DNA from: Aedes albopictus
Lineage: Eukaryota; Arthropoda; Insecta; Diptera; Culicidae
Direction: 5' to 3'
Assembly: GCF_035046485.1 (NCBI RefSeq)
Contig: NC_085137.1
Span: 445,412,334 to 445,476,333, forward strand
Length of the DNA stretch: 64,000 nt
Shown here: in pieces, positions 23,355 through 34,655 of the stretch
How the letters are laid out: each line of letters starts with the position of its first letter
How positions within the stretch are numbered: position 1 is the stretch's first letter
Position numbers and translations under genes: made by a program
Notes under the pieces: model-generated
The model's input: the letters and a program-made list of their open reading frames with translations, nothing else
Database searches by the model: none
Told to the model about the DNA's origin: nothing

Positions 23355-23720
23355 CACCAAAACGCAGACTGCCACTCCTTCACGCACTTTTCACTACCAA
23401 ATTTCACAGCACTAAATCCGCACCAAAAGGCCCTTTTTCAATGACCAAAAATGGCGATTGACTTTGCCTCCTGTCTGGTTCACTTTTCCCCCACGAAAAA
23501 AAGCACTACCGAAAGCAGATTCCACAACGGAACGACGCTACGCGTACGCACGACGGATTTGGCGTTCCACTATATCCCCGGAGGAGCACAAAACTTCTTC
23601 CGTCCGTCCAATTGGATCAAGCACCGAAAATCTTCGACCTAAAAAATCTCCCGCAAGCAAACTTTCAACACTCGACTGCACTACACCACCACGAGTAGAG
23701 AACGACGGAACTCACTCGCG
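23355..23720 (-). other. Possible non-coding first exon of a minus-strand host gene
   Basis: This stretch stands out from the surrounding transposons by higher GC content and no repeat structure. On the minus strand it reads like an insect 5' leader (GTGTTGAAAGTTTGC... GTGAAAAGTGCGTGAAG). It ends TTTTGGTG followed by a consensus donor GTAAGT (exon end 23355). The next exons would lie at lower coordinates, possibly outside the window. The upstream side (23720-24040) has several motifs such as CAAGATGGCGCTGCC that fit a promoter or a divergent leader. No protein is encoded. Confidence 0.35.
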
Positions 23721-24304
23721 GTCGCGACTCGGCTAGTGTGGCTGTGTTGGTGTCTGTCAACGGAGACGGTTAGAGATAACGGACAAGTTTTGTTCTCACA
23801 CAATCCAGCATAAAAAAAATAGCTCTGCACTTTCTGGTTTTCTTCGCACTACGCTTTCGGATTATCTCAAAATAAAATCTTCGTGGTGCGTTTGTTCCGT
23901 TTTCCCTCCCTCACACAAGCATCTTCGATGGGAGGAACTCACGAGGAAAAAATCTTTCCCAATGTTCAAGATGGCGCTGCCTTCGTTTTGAGAGACTGTG
24001 CGTGTGTGTTGTTTACCTCGCTTTGAAGCGGCACTCATAGAGAACACACGCTAATAGGGCAGATTTTGTTACCATAAGCGAAATGAAAATCTGATTTAAA
24101 ATTCAGTTCAATTTAAATACAAAACTTACAATTTCCGTACTGTAGCGATGTTTAATAAACTCTACTTTGGAATTTTGATCAATCAAATCACCAAAAACCA
24201 ACAACGCGCACGGATTTCACGAAAATTGCACTGCATTTCGATCCGACGCGGCTTGTTGACGTTTTCAGCGGGTAACTAACTGAAGTTTGATGAGTGCCCA
24301 CTAG
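23721..24304. promoter_or_regulatory. GC-richer island, candidate promoter region
   Basis: Moderately GC-rich, non-repetitive sequence upstream of the possible minus-strand first exon. No TATA box is obvious. It is called only from composition and context. Confidence 0.25.
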
Positions 24305-24409
24305 GGATGCAAGTGGCCAGATGGTTTTCTTCGAAATCGGTAGATTTTCTGAATAAAAATCGGTAGTTATCGGTAGGCTTGAAAAATTGGCTTGTAATGA
24401 AATTCTCAA

Positions 24410-25708
24410 CAAAGTTAGACATATTTAGTTGAAACAGAATCAACCTGAATAATATTTAAGAATATAGATACCCATAGAGCATGAAATTCGAATAGTGATT
24501 TAAAATCATGGAAAATATTGAACCAACATAATACTAAGTACTGAAATAATGCAGGTCATCATCATTGTATTCTATCGTCATATTTCCAGAGATTATTTCC
24601 ATTGATAACTCCAGCAGTGTCTAAAAAATTCAGCCCAATGATGTTCAATCAGTGCGAAAACGCACACAAATAAACGAATGCAGTCTCCCACCAACATGAC
24701 ACAGAGAATGAACATGACAAAGAGAAAGCAAGACAATGAGAGCGACGCCTCGTAGTGTAATCAACTGTAGCTGAAGTTCTGTTTTGATCTTCAGTCCGAG
24801 CTCGGTGAATATGAATATGACTTTTTTAATTTGGAAATGACTTTTTGTGATTTTAGGCTATTTAAGGCACGCAAATGTCGATATGGTGCCCTAATTCTAG
24901 TAATTATGTATGCTTGCTTTAAGTGAATGGTATGCATCAGCAGCACGTTTTGCTTTTAAATCGTGCTTAAACCAAAAAATATCAATTGAAGATGAATATG
25001 CTGACTTTGAATATCAGTCCGTGGTAAAAATTCAGCAGACAGCGAGGTAATGAATTTTTTATCGCTTGAACTTCCGAGAGTGGCACAGGGGTTGTCGAGG
25101 CGATAATCAAAACAAAAACAAATCTACGACGCAAGAGCCTCTGGGCGTCGGTTGGGATGACTGTAATTTGACAAATTAAGACACTGAACTCCAGACCTCT
25201 ACTGGGATTCTATCAGGATTTTATGCTGAGATTTCTTAGGATCCTTTTTTCGAAAGGTTCCTGTTGGGATTCCTTCAGGAATTTATCCAACAGTATTCCT
25301 TACGGAAATCCTTATGATAATATTTTTGGTATTTCTCAAGGAATGCCTTTTGAGATTCCTCAGGAATTTTTGATAAGCTAACACCAGGAATTTCTGTGAA
25401 GTTTTCTGCATAAATTCCTAATGGGATTCCTTTTTAGCCCTTCAGGACGCGTGTCCTCAAAGGTTGATATTCCTCCAGTAATTTTTGATTCTATGAGAAA
25501 TTCTTCCAGGAATTCATCTAAGGATTTCTCTAGGGATTTTTGTCGACATTTCTTCAGGGATTCGGTTTCCACAGGGATTCCTCTAGAAATGTATCTAGAG
25601 TTTCGTTTAGGGATTCCTCCAGGGATTGCTCCAAGCATTTTTCATGAACTCTTTAAGAATTTCTATTTTTATTCCTTCAAGATTTGCGGTATTCATCCAG
25701 GTCCAATC
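24410..25708. other. Non-coding filler and decayed GAATTCC repeat
   Basis: 24410-25200 shows no gene or known terminus. From about 25200 the sequence becomes the degenerate TTCCTCAGGAATTT-type repeat related to 5390-6380, and it continues up to the LTR at 25709. Confidence 0.5.
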
Positions 25709-25921
25709 TGTGGTACCTTGTGGTATGCACATAATAAATTATTGTATTACTCTATTACGTTTAGCGTGTATGTTTACATTGAGTATCTGTCATATGTGGA
25801 GATGTTGTTATTGTTGTCTGGAGTGTGAATCATTGTATGTAATATTGAAGTATCGGTAATAAAGTGTATACAAATAATGAATACAGTTGTTGAATAATCA
25901 TTACAGAGAAAGATTCTCACA
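25709..25921 (+). repeat. 5' LTR of the non-coding element
   Basis: 213 bp, starts TGTGGTACCTTG, ends AGATTCTCACA, and contains an AATAAA motif near 25857. The same sequence recurs at 30153-30365. Confidence 0.9.
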
Positions 25922-25922
25922 T

Positions 25923-25932
25923 TGGCGACGAG
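25923..25932 (+). promoter_or_regulatory. Primer-binding site, tRNA-Ser type
   Basis: TGGCGACGAG starts one base after the LTR. It is complementary to the CTCGTCG-CCA end of animal tRNA-Ser(GCT), from memory. The same primer site occurs in the gypsy element at 60344. Confidence 0.75.
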
Positions 25933-26425
25933 AACGGTGAACAGTGCATGTGAAATTAGTTTAATTTCGGTTCGGGAAGTGTTGTCTTTGGAAAAAGAAA
26001 GAGATGAGTGGTGTGTGTGGTGCATGCAGAGTGGTGATGACCTCCAGGTGATGACTTGTGATTGAATTTCAACATTGGAATCAAAAAGGTAAATATTGTG
26101 TATTAACTGTTCAATATGAATCAAACAATCTATTTGTACCTTCGACTAATGACAATGATCAACCTGTGAGAGATTTTGATGGTGATCGGTATTGTTTAGT
26201 TCAAATCGATGACAATCACTATTGTCAGATAAAGAAATAAAGAACTGGGAAGAAAATCTAAGTTTTGTTGATGTGATATTGATACTCGTTGAATGGGGTT
26301 GTTGTCCTAAATCTAGACTTAAATGCTGAATGATGAATGAAGTATTGATTTGTTAACCGGATGGTCGAGGAAGGCGTAGAGGTGAAACAATATTTTGAAA
26401 TCAAATTTTGCCGTTGCTGTTAAAA

Positions 26426-26724
26426 GCCAGTGAAGGCGATGAAAGCCAATGAAGGCGATTAAAGCTAATGAAGGCGACATTCTTGAAATAGCCGTAAAAG
26501 GCGGAAAGGATTACAGATAGAAAAGCCGTTGAAGGCGGAAAGCAGGAAAAATGTTATAGGCAGAAGAGCCGACTAAGGCGAAAAACTGTCGATGGCGGAA
26601 AGATCCGTCGGAGAGCGCAAAGCTGTTGAAGGCGGAAAAAAAGCCGTTGAAGGTGGAAATGCCGTTGAAGGCGGTAAGACCTGCAAGGCAGATATAATCG
26701 ATTCTTTGTAGAGCCGTATAAGGC
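26426..26724 (+). repeat. Array of GCC-N6-GGC motifs in the leader
   Basis: Ten units of GCY, exactly six bases, GGY start at about 26426, 26445, 26464, 26491, 26525, 26568, 26622, 26643, 26661 and 26713. The outer triplets are palindromic and nearly invariant. The inner six bases vary (AGTGAA, AATGAA, GTAAAA, GTTGAA, GACTAA, GTATAA) and the distance between units is irregular. Most units are followed by GGAAA or GAAA. Irregular spacing speaks against a coding repeat. Each unit is a potential 12-bp dimeric binding site or mini-hairpin. Confidence 0.8.
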
Positions 26725-27677
26725 GAATTGTGTAATCAAAAATTAAAGTACTAAAAACGCAACAGTGTCGTAAATTTCGTAAGAAACAGATTACCAGCCA
26801 ACGCAGATTTAAGGGCTGTTTGTAGATCAGAAGGAATTTCTCGGCCTATCTTGATGCATTGGAAATTCCTTGGGTGAAACGCTCAAGAAACCGTTCTTCC
26901 TTCGATCGCAGCACGCAGTTGCGAAGAAATGACAGTTCAAATGGCAGTCACCGTAGAAAGTTTCTGCCAGGAATCGTTCTAGAAGTTTCTTGAGCGATTT
27001 CTCTTGAACTCCAATCTGGGCTTTATAGTAAAATTGAACCATTAAAAATGAAATTTCACACCAATTAAGTGGCAGCTGAGAAGGCGAAAGTCAAAACTAA
27101 ACTTTAGGCTAAGCGTGACTAGAAAAACAGGAACGAATAGTATTTGAATATGTTCCAAATGCGAATATAACTGAGCAGATACTGAGGTTGTTGTTGACCC
27201 ACCTCAGGTGATATATATTGCTCAGTAAAGTATAATAAGTCTACGAGACGTTAAAAGGGTTGGCTCTTGAAACCAAATTAACATGACATGATTTAACTAA
27301 TGCTTTGTCCTCTCTTACAAGACTAAAAATGTAACTTCAAGAAAATTAACATCAATGTGTGAGAATAATTAAACTGTCTTGGTAGTTTGCAAGATAGGAA
27401 GTCAAAATGACAGTTAAAGCATTCGTTGAAGCTAGACGACATATTCAGAGCAGTTGCTAACCACTAACCTTTTAAATATCATGCTAGTCAAATGGCTAGT
27501 TGAATTGGATATTAAAAAAAATCGAACAATAAAAAAATGAAACTTTTCGGCTTAACTAGAAGTCTCATGAGTTCGAGTAAAAAGCGCTTTATAACCTATT
27601 GAAAGCCACTAAATGTTTATGCAAATCAAATACAGTGAGTTCTTGAGTAATCACTTCTGAAGTCTTTGAATATGAAA

Positions 27678-27719
27678 TGTATCGGGTGTGGCCAGGAGGG
27701 ACATTTTGACTTATGATGC
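27678..27719 (+). pseudogene. Relic of a Gag zinc knuckle
   Basis: The frame reads C-I-G-C-G-Q-E-G-H-F-D-L-stop-C, which fits the C-X2-C-X4-H-X4-C knuckle with a stop just before the last cysteine. It is the only retroviral-type protein trace I found inside the non-coding LTR element. It suggests the interior descends from a coding element by decay. Confidence 0.45.
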
Positions 27720-28099
27720 CTATCACTGGATATATATATGTAGTGCCATTTTTGCTAATGAGTGGGCCATCTTGCCAAGAACTGTGGAACAAGTTAGAAA
27801 ACAAGGTACAGCTGTACGCTCAACAACAAATTCTGCACAATAATTTCCTTACAGGAAGAGACAAATTTTGATCAGTTAAAGAAGTATTGAAACTGTTATT
27901 GAGGAGAATAACGTACAGTATATCAAAAGCACAAGATATTGGAATAATAAAAGATAATCATTTCTGTAACTACAGGAATAGATATATCTAATGAAAGTTA
28001 GATTATGAGGTTTGTTTTTCAGTCGAGCTTATTAATGCAAACAGGTACCATTTACTAACATGTTACCTTGTTTGAATATCAAGTTGAATATTTAGATTT

Positions 28100-28390
28100 C
28101 ATACACTGAAAAAACTTCAAATATTGTATGCATGTGTCGCACACATAGATTTTTGCAATTTGTCTTAGATAACCCTTTTCATGTGTAGATACACATAGTT
28201 TATATAAGGTCCATCGATTTTATGTGTGATTCAGCGTGGAAAACGAGTATGTGTGTACAAATAAAAATTATATATCAAATCCATGGATTTTTACCAATTA
28301 AAATGTGTGTACATGTATAAGTGATATGTGTGTTAATAAGTTCATTGATAATTTGAATAAAAACGTGCTTTAAATTGTTTCTGTACATAG
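28100..28390. repeat. Interspersed AT-rich repeat shared with 53644-54712
   Basis: Begins with a TACACTGA end and contains CACATAGATTTTTGCAATTT, followed by TGTCTT, which recurs exactly near 53690. Repeated ATGTGTG words follow. It is probably a copy or fragment of the repeat family at 53644. Confidence 0.5.
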
Positions 28391-30152
28391 AAATGAATCG
28401 TAGAGGCAAGCGTAAGGTGCATCATGACACAGACAATCATGGGCAGTGTGCACTATGTCAGACTTGTAAGCGTTAAAAAATGAGGATGTATTTCATCGAA
28501 AAAATGTGAAATAAGTGATATGATAGACAGATGATTGGGCTTTGCAATAATGCAGAATATTCTAGTCCGATCCAACGAACTGAGAATATTATCAATATGA
28601 TGAGCATGTGTAGAAAATCAGAATTACTTAAAGATAAAAAATTCTAAATTTTGACGGTACACTCAATGCGAATAATTTGGAAAAGGCTTGTTGAAATAGC
28701 TTCATTAGGTATCTAGAGTGAGAACATAACATGTTGAGGAGCTTTTGCAATATTTTGGAGGTACACCATTTAAATCAGTCCTACAGTTCAGAACCCAAAA
28801 GAGCGACATCAAAGGAACACATTTTTGGGTTTGTAATGTTAAAATAGGTTTGATTGAGCACGAATCACCAGTTAATGCGGGAAAATATGCATCGTAGAAT
28901 GTAAACCTTTTGAACGACCAAACCGTAAAAATAAACTCATTCAGTTTGAAAGGTAAATGGAAAATCATGAGAATTCCGAAATTATCGGAAACATGATTCC
29001 TAAAAAACGTGGACACCTATATAGGTGAACCGTCGAAAAGTGCTCCAATAAGATGATCGATTTATTTTGTTATCTGGAGAAAATTGCTTTGTATATAATA
29101 ATTGGCTACTATCATTACATTTTCGGTTGGAAGCCGAAGTGACTGGCGGTGCGAAAATTGATGTTTAACCTACTTATAAACATAGCAACTCGATTTAGAT
29201 TGATGCTAATTTCAGCTCTAAAGTAGCTGATTGATGCGCAATACCAGCAACCGGTTCAAATTTACGTCACAACTGCAACTTTGCATGTGCTTAAATGCGT
29301 GACTTCGATTTGGTACTGCGACGATGATGCTTGTATTAAGAATTTGAGATAATTATAGGATTACAACATGAAAAACAAAACAAAGAATGAATATGAATAT
29401 TCTACTATACTTTCAAACAGCTAGTGCGAGTTTTGTGAACAATATGTATTAAATATAATTCAAAAACTGGATGTTTTCAAGTTTTCAAATTACTATTTAG
29501 CTAAAACTAGTATTACAAATATTGCTTTGGACAAGTATTTAGAAAACAAAATCTGAAAAGCCAAACTTCTGAATATATTCTGAATAAAAAACGAGTTCCA
29601 GCGAAGTTCGCTAAAAAAACATAAAATGAAATAGTGTTTGTATGACACTTGGACACTTTGGATCGAAAACGAGTTAATGGATATTGATAATTTTTCCACT
29701 GTAACATTCGTAATATTAGTAAAAAAATGTCTGAATAATAATCTGAATATACATACCTTTTGTATGAGATTCTTCTATGAAAGGACATGTCAAAAAAAAA
29801 AATCAGTGGGCAGTATACAATGTTTGCATGCTAACTGTCATTGAAAATATTTGAGAAGAGGAAAGCAATTCAATTAATTCATCAGCAAAGGTAATATTTA
29901 GCTTGACACTTAGTATTAAAAATATTTTGGGATTTGGGAAAATACTTGGGTCAAAATAATATTTCTTTTTAGGTACAACCATAAGTAACGGCCAAGTAAT
30001 TTACCAAAATGCCGAGCAGAGATGGATGACCAAATGGATGACTGTACTACTAATTCTGATGTGAGACTAAAGCGAGACGTTCATAAACTGAGGAGACTAT
30101 AAGCGAAAACAACGTGGAGTGACCTTGCTGCGGATCTGGAGAAAAAACGAGA

Positions 30153-30365
30153 TGTGGTACCTTGTGGTATGCACATAATAAATTATTGTATTACTCTATT
30201 ACGTTTAGCGTGTATGTTTACATTGAGTATCTGTCATATGTGGAGATGTTGTTATTGTTGTCTGGAGTGTGAATCATTGTATGTAATATTGAAGTATCGG
30301 TAATAAAGTGTATACAAATAATGAATACAGTTGTTGAATAATCATTACAGAGAAAGATTCTCACA
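30153..30365 (+). repeat. 3' LTR of the non-coding element
   Basis: 213 bp, same sequence as the 5' LTR at 25709-25921 by eye. Followed by CAATC, the target duplication. Confidence 0.9.
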
Positions 30366-30370
30366 CAATC

Positions 30371-31534
30371 CAAGGGCTGAAAGTCTCTTTAATAAAGACA
30401 AATCAATCAATCAAATCAATCCAGGTCCATCTAGAAATTTCTGTAGGGATAGTCCTTTCAGGATTCCGTCAGAAATTCCTCTTCAAAATTTTCGATGTAA
30501 TCCTTCTTCCTGTGATTTCTTCAAGGATTTTTCCAGGAATTTCTCCAGTGGTTTTGTATAGGGATTCCTTCACGAATTCCTTTTGGGATTCATCTAGTTT
30601 TATCTGCTGAGATTCCTTAAGCACTTTCTGCTCTTGAAATGCCTCCAGGATTTCCTTCATATATTCTCGGAATATCTGTACACAACTGTCAAGTGAGTGT
30701 ACTGGAATAATTTTTGATGTTATGCTATAAGAAAATCCTCTAGTAATTTATTATAATAGGTTTTATTAGTAGCATGCAAGATTTTTTATTTTAATTTCTT
30801 TTTATTCTGAAATTCACCAATAAAATGTTTTCCATTAAATAGGTTGATTTTCTTGGAAATCTTTTACGTATCATCCAAAGCGTACTTAAACACAGGCAAA
30901 ATTCTTAACAGATATTATATCAATATCTCCTTTTTTAATAAGAGGGAATCGATTTACAATTTATTGGAAGAACTCGTAAAGCAATTTATAGATAAATTTC
31001 TCAAGAAAATAAGGGTTGAAGGTTTAGAAAGTATGGGTTTAAAGTTTTTCGATTCCGTTGTTCTCCAAGAAATAACTAAGGGATGTCATTGAGAATTAGA
31101 CGAACTTCAATAAAGCTAATTTAGATCTGCATCAGGAATGACGCCAAAGGTTTATTTTAAAGTTGCCTGCTGTTACTATATGAATGTTTAATCTTTATCT
31201 GCAAAAGTTGTTCCTGCTAGTCATAAAAAGTATTAAGGAAAAAAAATCACTATCACAATTTAAATGAGCATACTGTAACAAAAAAAACTCTACCTATTGC
31301 TTTCAGAATTTGTTTGAAATGCCAAAGCAAAATTTTTTTCCAGAATTTTTAACAAAAACTTTTGAATTGACCCAAAATATTCACCAAAGATACCATCATA
31401 AATTCCTTTAGCATTTATTGTAAATGGCAGGATTTCCTCCAGGGCAAGAGTGTTCTTTAGGACTTACACATTCACTGATTATTTGAAATTTCTCCTTAAA
31501 CTTCCACCAGCTACTCTTCAAAAATTGTAAAAAT
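30371..31534. other. Decayed GAATTCC repeat, then unrecognised AT-rich sequence
   Basis: 30430-30660 belongs to the degenerate short-period repeat related to 5390-6380. 30660-31534 is AT-rich. The 82-residue open frame near 30844 has no recognisable motif, and I do not call it a gene. Confidence 0.45.
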
Positions 31535-32030
31535 AAATTGTAATTGTAATTGTAATTGTAATTGCTCAATCCACACCCAGGCCGACAAGTGTCAGCCCAT
31601 CTGCTTGTAGGCAGATGTGGACCTACTAAGCCTCCCCCGTTAACATGTCCTACACCGAATTAGCACACCGGGATCTGCCACAGGCAGGCGCTGGCGTTAC
31701 CAGCACCGAGAAAAATTTCTACTCAATGACTGAGTTGGCCTTACTCAGAAATCGAAAAATCCTTTGTTTTCTTACTCAGTTTCGGCTAAAAGTGGGACAA
31801 CCCATTGGCAATGGGTTGTCCCACTTTTAACGGAAACTGAGTAAGAAAACAAAGGATTTTTCGATTTCTGAGTAAGACCAACTCAGCCACTGAGTAGAAA
31901 TTTTTCTCTGTGAGTCCCAACAAGTGTCAGATACATTAAATAGATGGGGTAGAGGATATAGGAAGATGTGGGAATAGGATGGGAAGAGGTTGAAAATGAA
32001 GAGATAGTAGAGAGGTTTCGATTTTGTTGC
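31535..32030 (-). mobile_element. LINE 3' end with (AATTAC)n tail, split by a foldback MITE
   Basis: On the minus strand a non-coding segment ends in four AATTAC units (31535-31565), a LINE-type tail. The same 3' region (words such as AGTCCTA and AGTGTCAGATA) recurs at about 32268-32480, where it is more diverged and lacks the long tail. A palindromic MITE at 31705-31912 interrupts the first copy. Confidence 0.5.
31705..31912. mobile_element. Foldback MITE, almost fully palindromic
   Basis: About 208 bp. The two arms of roughly 100 bp are near-perfect complements meeting at CCCATTGGCAATGGG (31801-31815). The ends read CACCGAGAAAAATTTC and, inverted, CACAGAGAAAAATTTC. The 61-residue open frame across it is an artefact. 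Confidence 0.85.
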
Positions 32031-32267
32031 TGAAACGAGAAAAAGAAAGAATGATAAAGAACATTAGCGATATGTTCATAGATTATGATTTGGTCGATAA
32101 TTTCTCATCTATTTTGTTTCCATATCGTTGCATCGGTGAACATTTTCATCGCCTTTTCCGTTTTTGTTAGGGCCATCTCGCGTTTTTGTCATGTCCTCTT
32201 TGCCGGTTGGCGACGTTCGGGATGTAAGTAGAAAAGCATGCATTTAATATGATTAGTACGACAGTAA

Positions 32268-32500
32268 TTGTGATTGCTCAGTGCTTCCAGCCCATTTGTT
32301 CGCAGTACATATCAGGCATCCCGTTTTAACAAGTCCTACCCAGAATTAGAAACCCGGATCTTCCACTTCCACAGACAGTCCTAACTAGTGTCAGATAAGT
32401 TCAATTGAGGATATGAAGCGGCAAAATGAGAAGACAGTAGAGAAGGTTTGGTTCATTAGTAGCTGTGTTCATGTGATGTTTGTCTGAAATTGAAAAACTA
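32268..32500 (-). mobile_element. Second, diverged LINE 3' fragment
   Basis: Shares order and words with 31555-32030 (ATTGCTCA, CAGCCCAT, AACAAGTCCTAC, AGTGTCAGATA) but is clearly older. Downstream, 32500-33550 holds nothing I can name. Confidence 0.4.
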
Positions 32501-33559
32501 TTTTCCATAAGTGTTCAACTCTCCACCCCAAATTTAATACCGGAAAAACATCTGATCAGATGTATAGTTTCGCAATTCTATGTCCACATTGAAATGCTTT
32601 TTTGTTAATACATCTTTTATCAAGAAGGAATAATGTTATTTACTGTTATAAAATAATTCAGTTGAAGGGCAGCTAATGTATTGTAATCCAGAATAAACCT
32701 ACAGAAAATGTCTCAATAAAAAGTTAACTCTAGTTCAACTAACTACACAAACTAAAAAGTGTTATTATATTTTACCACTGATTTCACCCTAATCTTGACC
32801 CTAACATAGTTATGCGCTTAGTGTAAGTGGACGCCGCTTATGATTTTGGTTGGACAATGACCAAAAATAGTGTTGTTTCGACAATAGTCACATGCTATGC
32901 CCTACGACATTGACGATTCTATTGTCTATGGCTCATCTATTTCGCACCACCCAGCAGGGACTTGGTCTGGTACCCAATTCAGCATCTCCATTCCACGTAA
33001 TGTACCGCACCTCTTTTGATTTGTGATATATTACGCGGAATATTATTCTCTTCATTCGGATAGCGACTGTGTAACCCCATTGGATTGAAAGCCTCCATCA
33101 AACATGAAGCGACTAATCGGAGACTGAAGACTCTATACCAAATTTGGCTCAGAGACAGGTAATCAGTGAAGTCAGTTTTTCTCGTTTGTCAGAGACGATT
33201 GATACGTATTAAGGCAAACTTTCCACTGCATCTGCCAGCAACAATCGGTGGTCGATCAACATTCCGAGTCGCCTAATTTAACAAGGATGCCAAGGATCAC
33301 CGCTCATGCTTTACAATACAGCTGGAAAAACTAGAACAACACCTGGTCACAATGATGCATAAAGCACTAAAGCGGACCGGAAGATTCGGTGAGCCAGCCC
33401 CCACCTTCAAAAATTGTAAAAAAATAAATCTTCCAAAAATATTCCAAAACAATTCCCCATTATTTCTACAAGCGTCCAATTAAATATTTTGTCAAAAATT
33501 ATACCGCCATACTCTTAAAAAAGAGACATAGCTAACTTATGTTAAATGATAAAGTTAAA

Positions 33560-34090
33560 CAATATCCGAAAGAATTCCTCTAGGTATTTTCGAAAGAAAC
33601 CTGGTGCATTTTACGGTAATATTTTTAGACCATTACCTGAAGAAATTTTTGGAGGAATCTCTATAGTAATCCATGTGAAATCCCAAGAAGAATTTCAGTA
33701 ACAAAAATTGATTAAGCAATCTCAGTAGATAATACTAGACATGTTCCTAGATAAATTTCTTTAAGAACCCCATAAGGGATACTTAGAGACCTTAGAGAGA
33801 AAAAAAATTGGAAGAATCCTTAAAGAAATCACAGGAGGAATTGTAATAAACATTTTTGAAGGGGAATTTCTGGCGGAATCCTAGATGAAAAATCCCAACA
33901 AAAATTCCTTGAGCAATTTGGAGCAATTCTTGGAAAAATGCGTGGAGCAATCTCTGGACGAAACTCTAGATACAATTCGAGAGGAATTCCTGTTGAAAAC
34001 TCTAAACGAAGGAATATTTCCAAGAATCTTTAGAGCAATCCTAAGAGGATTCCTAGCAGGGATTATTCCTCAAGGAATCGTGAAGTAATC
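33560..34090. repeat. Decayed GAATTCC-type short-period repeat
   Basis: Runs of GGAGGAATCT, AAGAAATTTT and CTTGGAAAAAT-like units, a degraded relative of 5390-6380. Open frames on both strands here are spurious. Confidence 0.6.
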
Positions 34091-34580
34091 ACAACAGTAA
34101 ATGATCGAGGAATCCCATTAGGAAATTATGAAGATATCTTCACAGAAGTTCTTGGCAAAAACTGACAGTTCTTTTATTCTTAAAGTTTTTGGATCTGTTT
34201 TCAAAGATGCAAGCCAACCATTTTTTTGGTTCCAAAACTTTATTATTAAGATTTTTTAACATTGTTGATTATCAAGCTGGAAGATCGGTAGTTTTCGGTA
34301 GGAAATTTGAAAAATCGGTAGTTTCAGGGCTCGCGTCTGTGAATCGGTAGGCATGTCGAAAATCGGTAGGACTACCGAGAAATCGGTAGGTCTGGCCACC
34401 CTGGATGCAATGGCAGCGGTTTAGAGCATCACCACCGAAGTTATCAGATCTTCTCTTCCGAATAAAATTATTTAAAACATAAAATTTAATATGAATGAAT
34501 GTGAATGAATGTCGTTAATGTGACTTTAAAATACCATCAAGTATCATCATCAAGAGAATTCAAGCATGGCATAACCACTT

Positions 34581-34586
34581 TTTATT
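34581..34586 (-). terminator. Polyadenylation signal of the deiodinase gene
   Basis: AATAAA on the minus strand, about 70 bases past the stop codon at 34656. Confidence 0.55.
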
Positions 34587-34655
34587 TTTCTAATCTTCAA
34601 TTTATGTTTCTCGTCCAACTGCTAAAACTATTTACAATTTCCGTTAAACCTCTCT

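Larger units (their letters stand above)
25709..30365 (+). mobile_element. Large non-coding LTR retrotransposon (LARD type)
   Basis: Two 213-bp LTRs (TGTGGTACC...TTCTCACA) that look identical by eye, with a 5-bp target duplication CAATC (25704-25708, 30366-30370). There is a tRNA-Ser-type primer site directly after the 5' LTR and a purine tract GGAGAAAAAACGAGA before the 3' LTR. The 4.2-kb interior has no protease, polymerase or integrase. All the signals for replication are there and the enzymes are not, so it must have been copied in trans, plausibly by a gypsy-type element with the same primer site such as the one at 55370-64000. Confidence 0.85.
24305..34410. mobile_element. Small GGCCAC-ended element split by about 10 kb of insertions
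   Basis: GTGGCCAGA at about 24313 and the inverted TCTGGCCAC at about 34391 are bordered by the same 8 bases, GGATGCAA (24305-24312 and 34403-34410). Repeated ATCGGTAG words lie just inside both ends (24340-24390 and 34285-34390). The two fragments together would be a few hundred bp, non-coding. Exact termini are uncertain because the repeat overlaps them. Confidence 0.5.

Noticed and set aside
30844..31092. 82-residue open frame considered as a possible viral or host gene
   Set aside because: No recognisable motif, AT-driven composition, no splice or promoter context. No endogenous RNA-virus sequence was recognised anywhere in the window.
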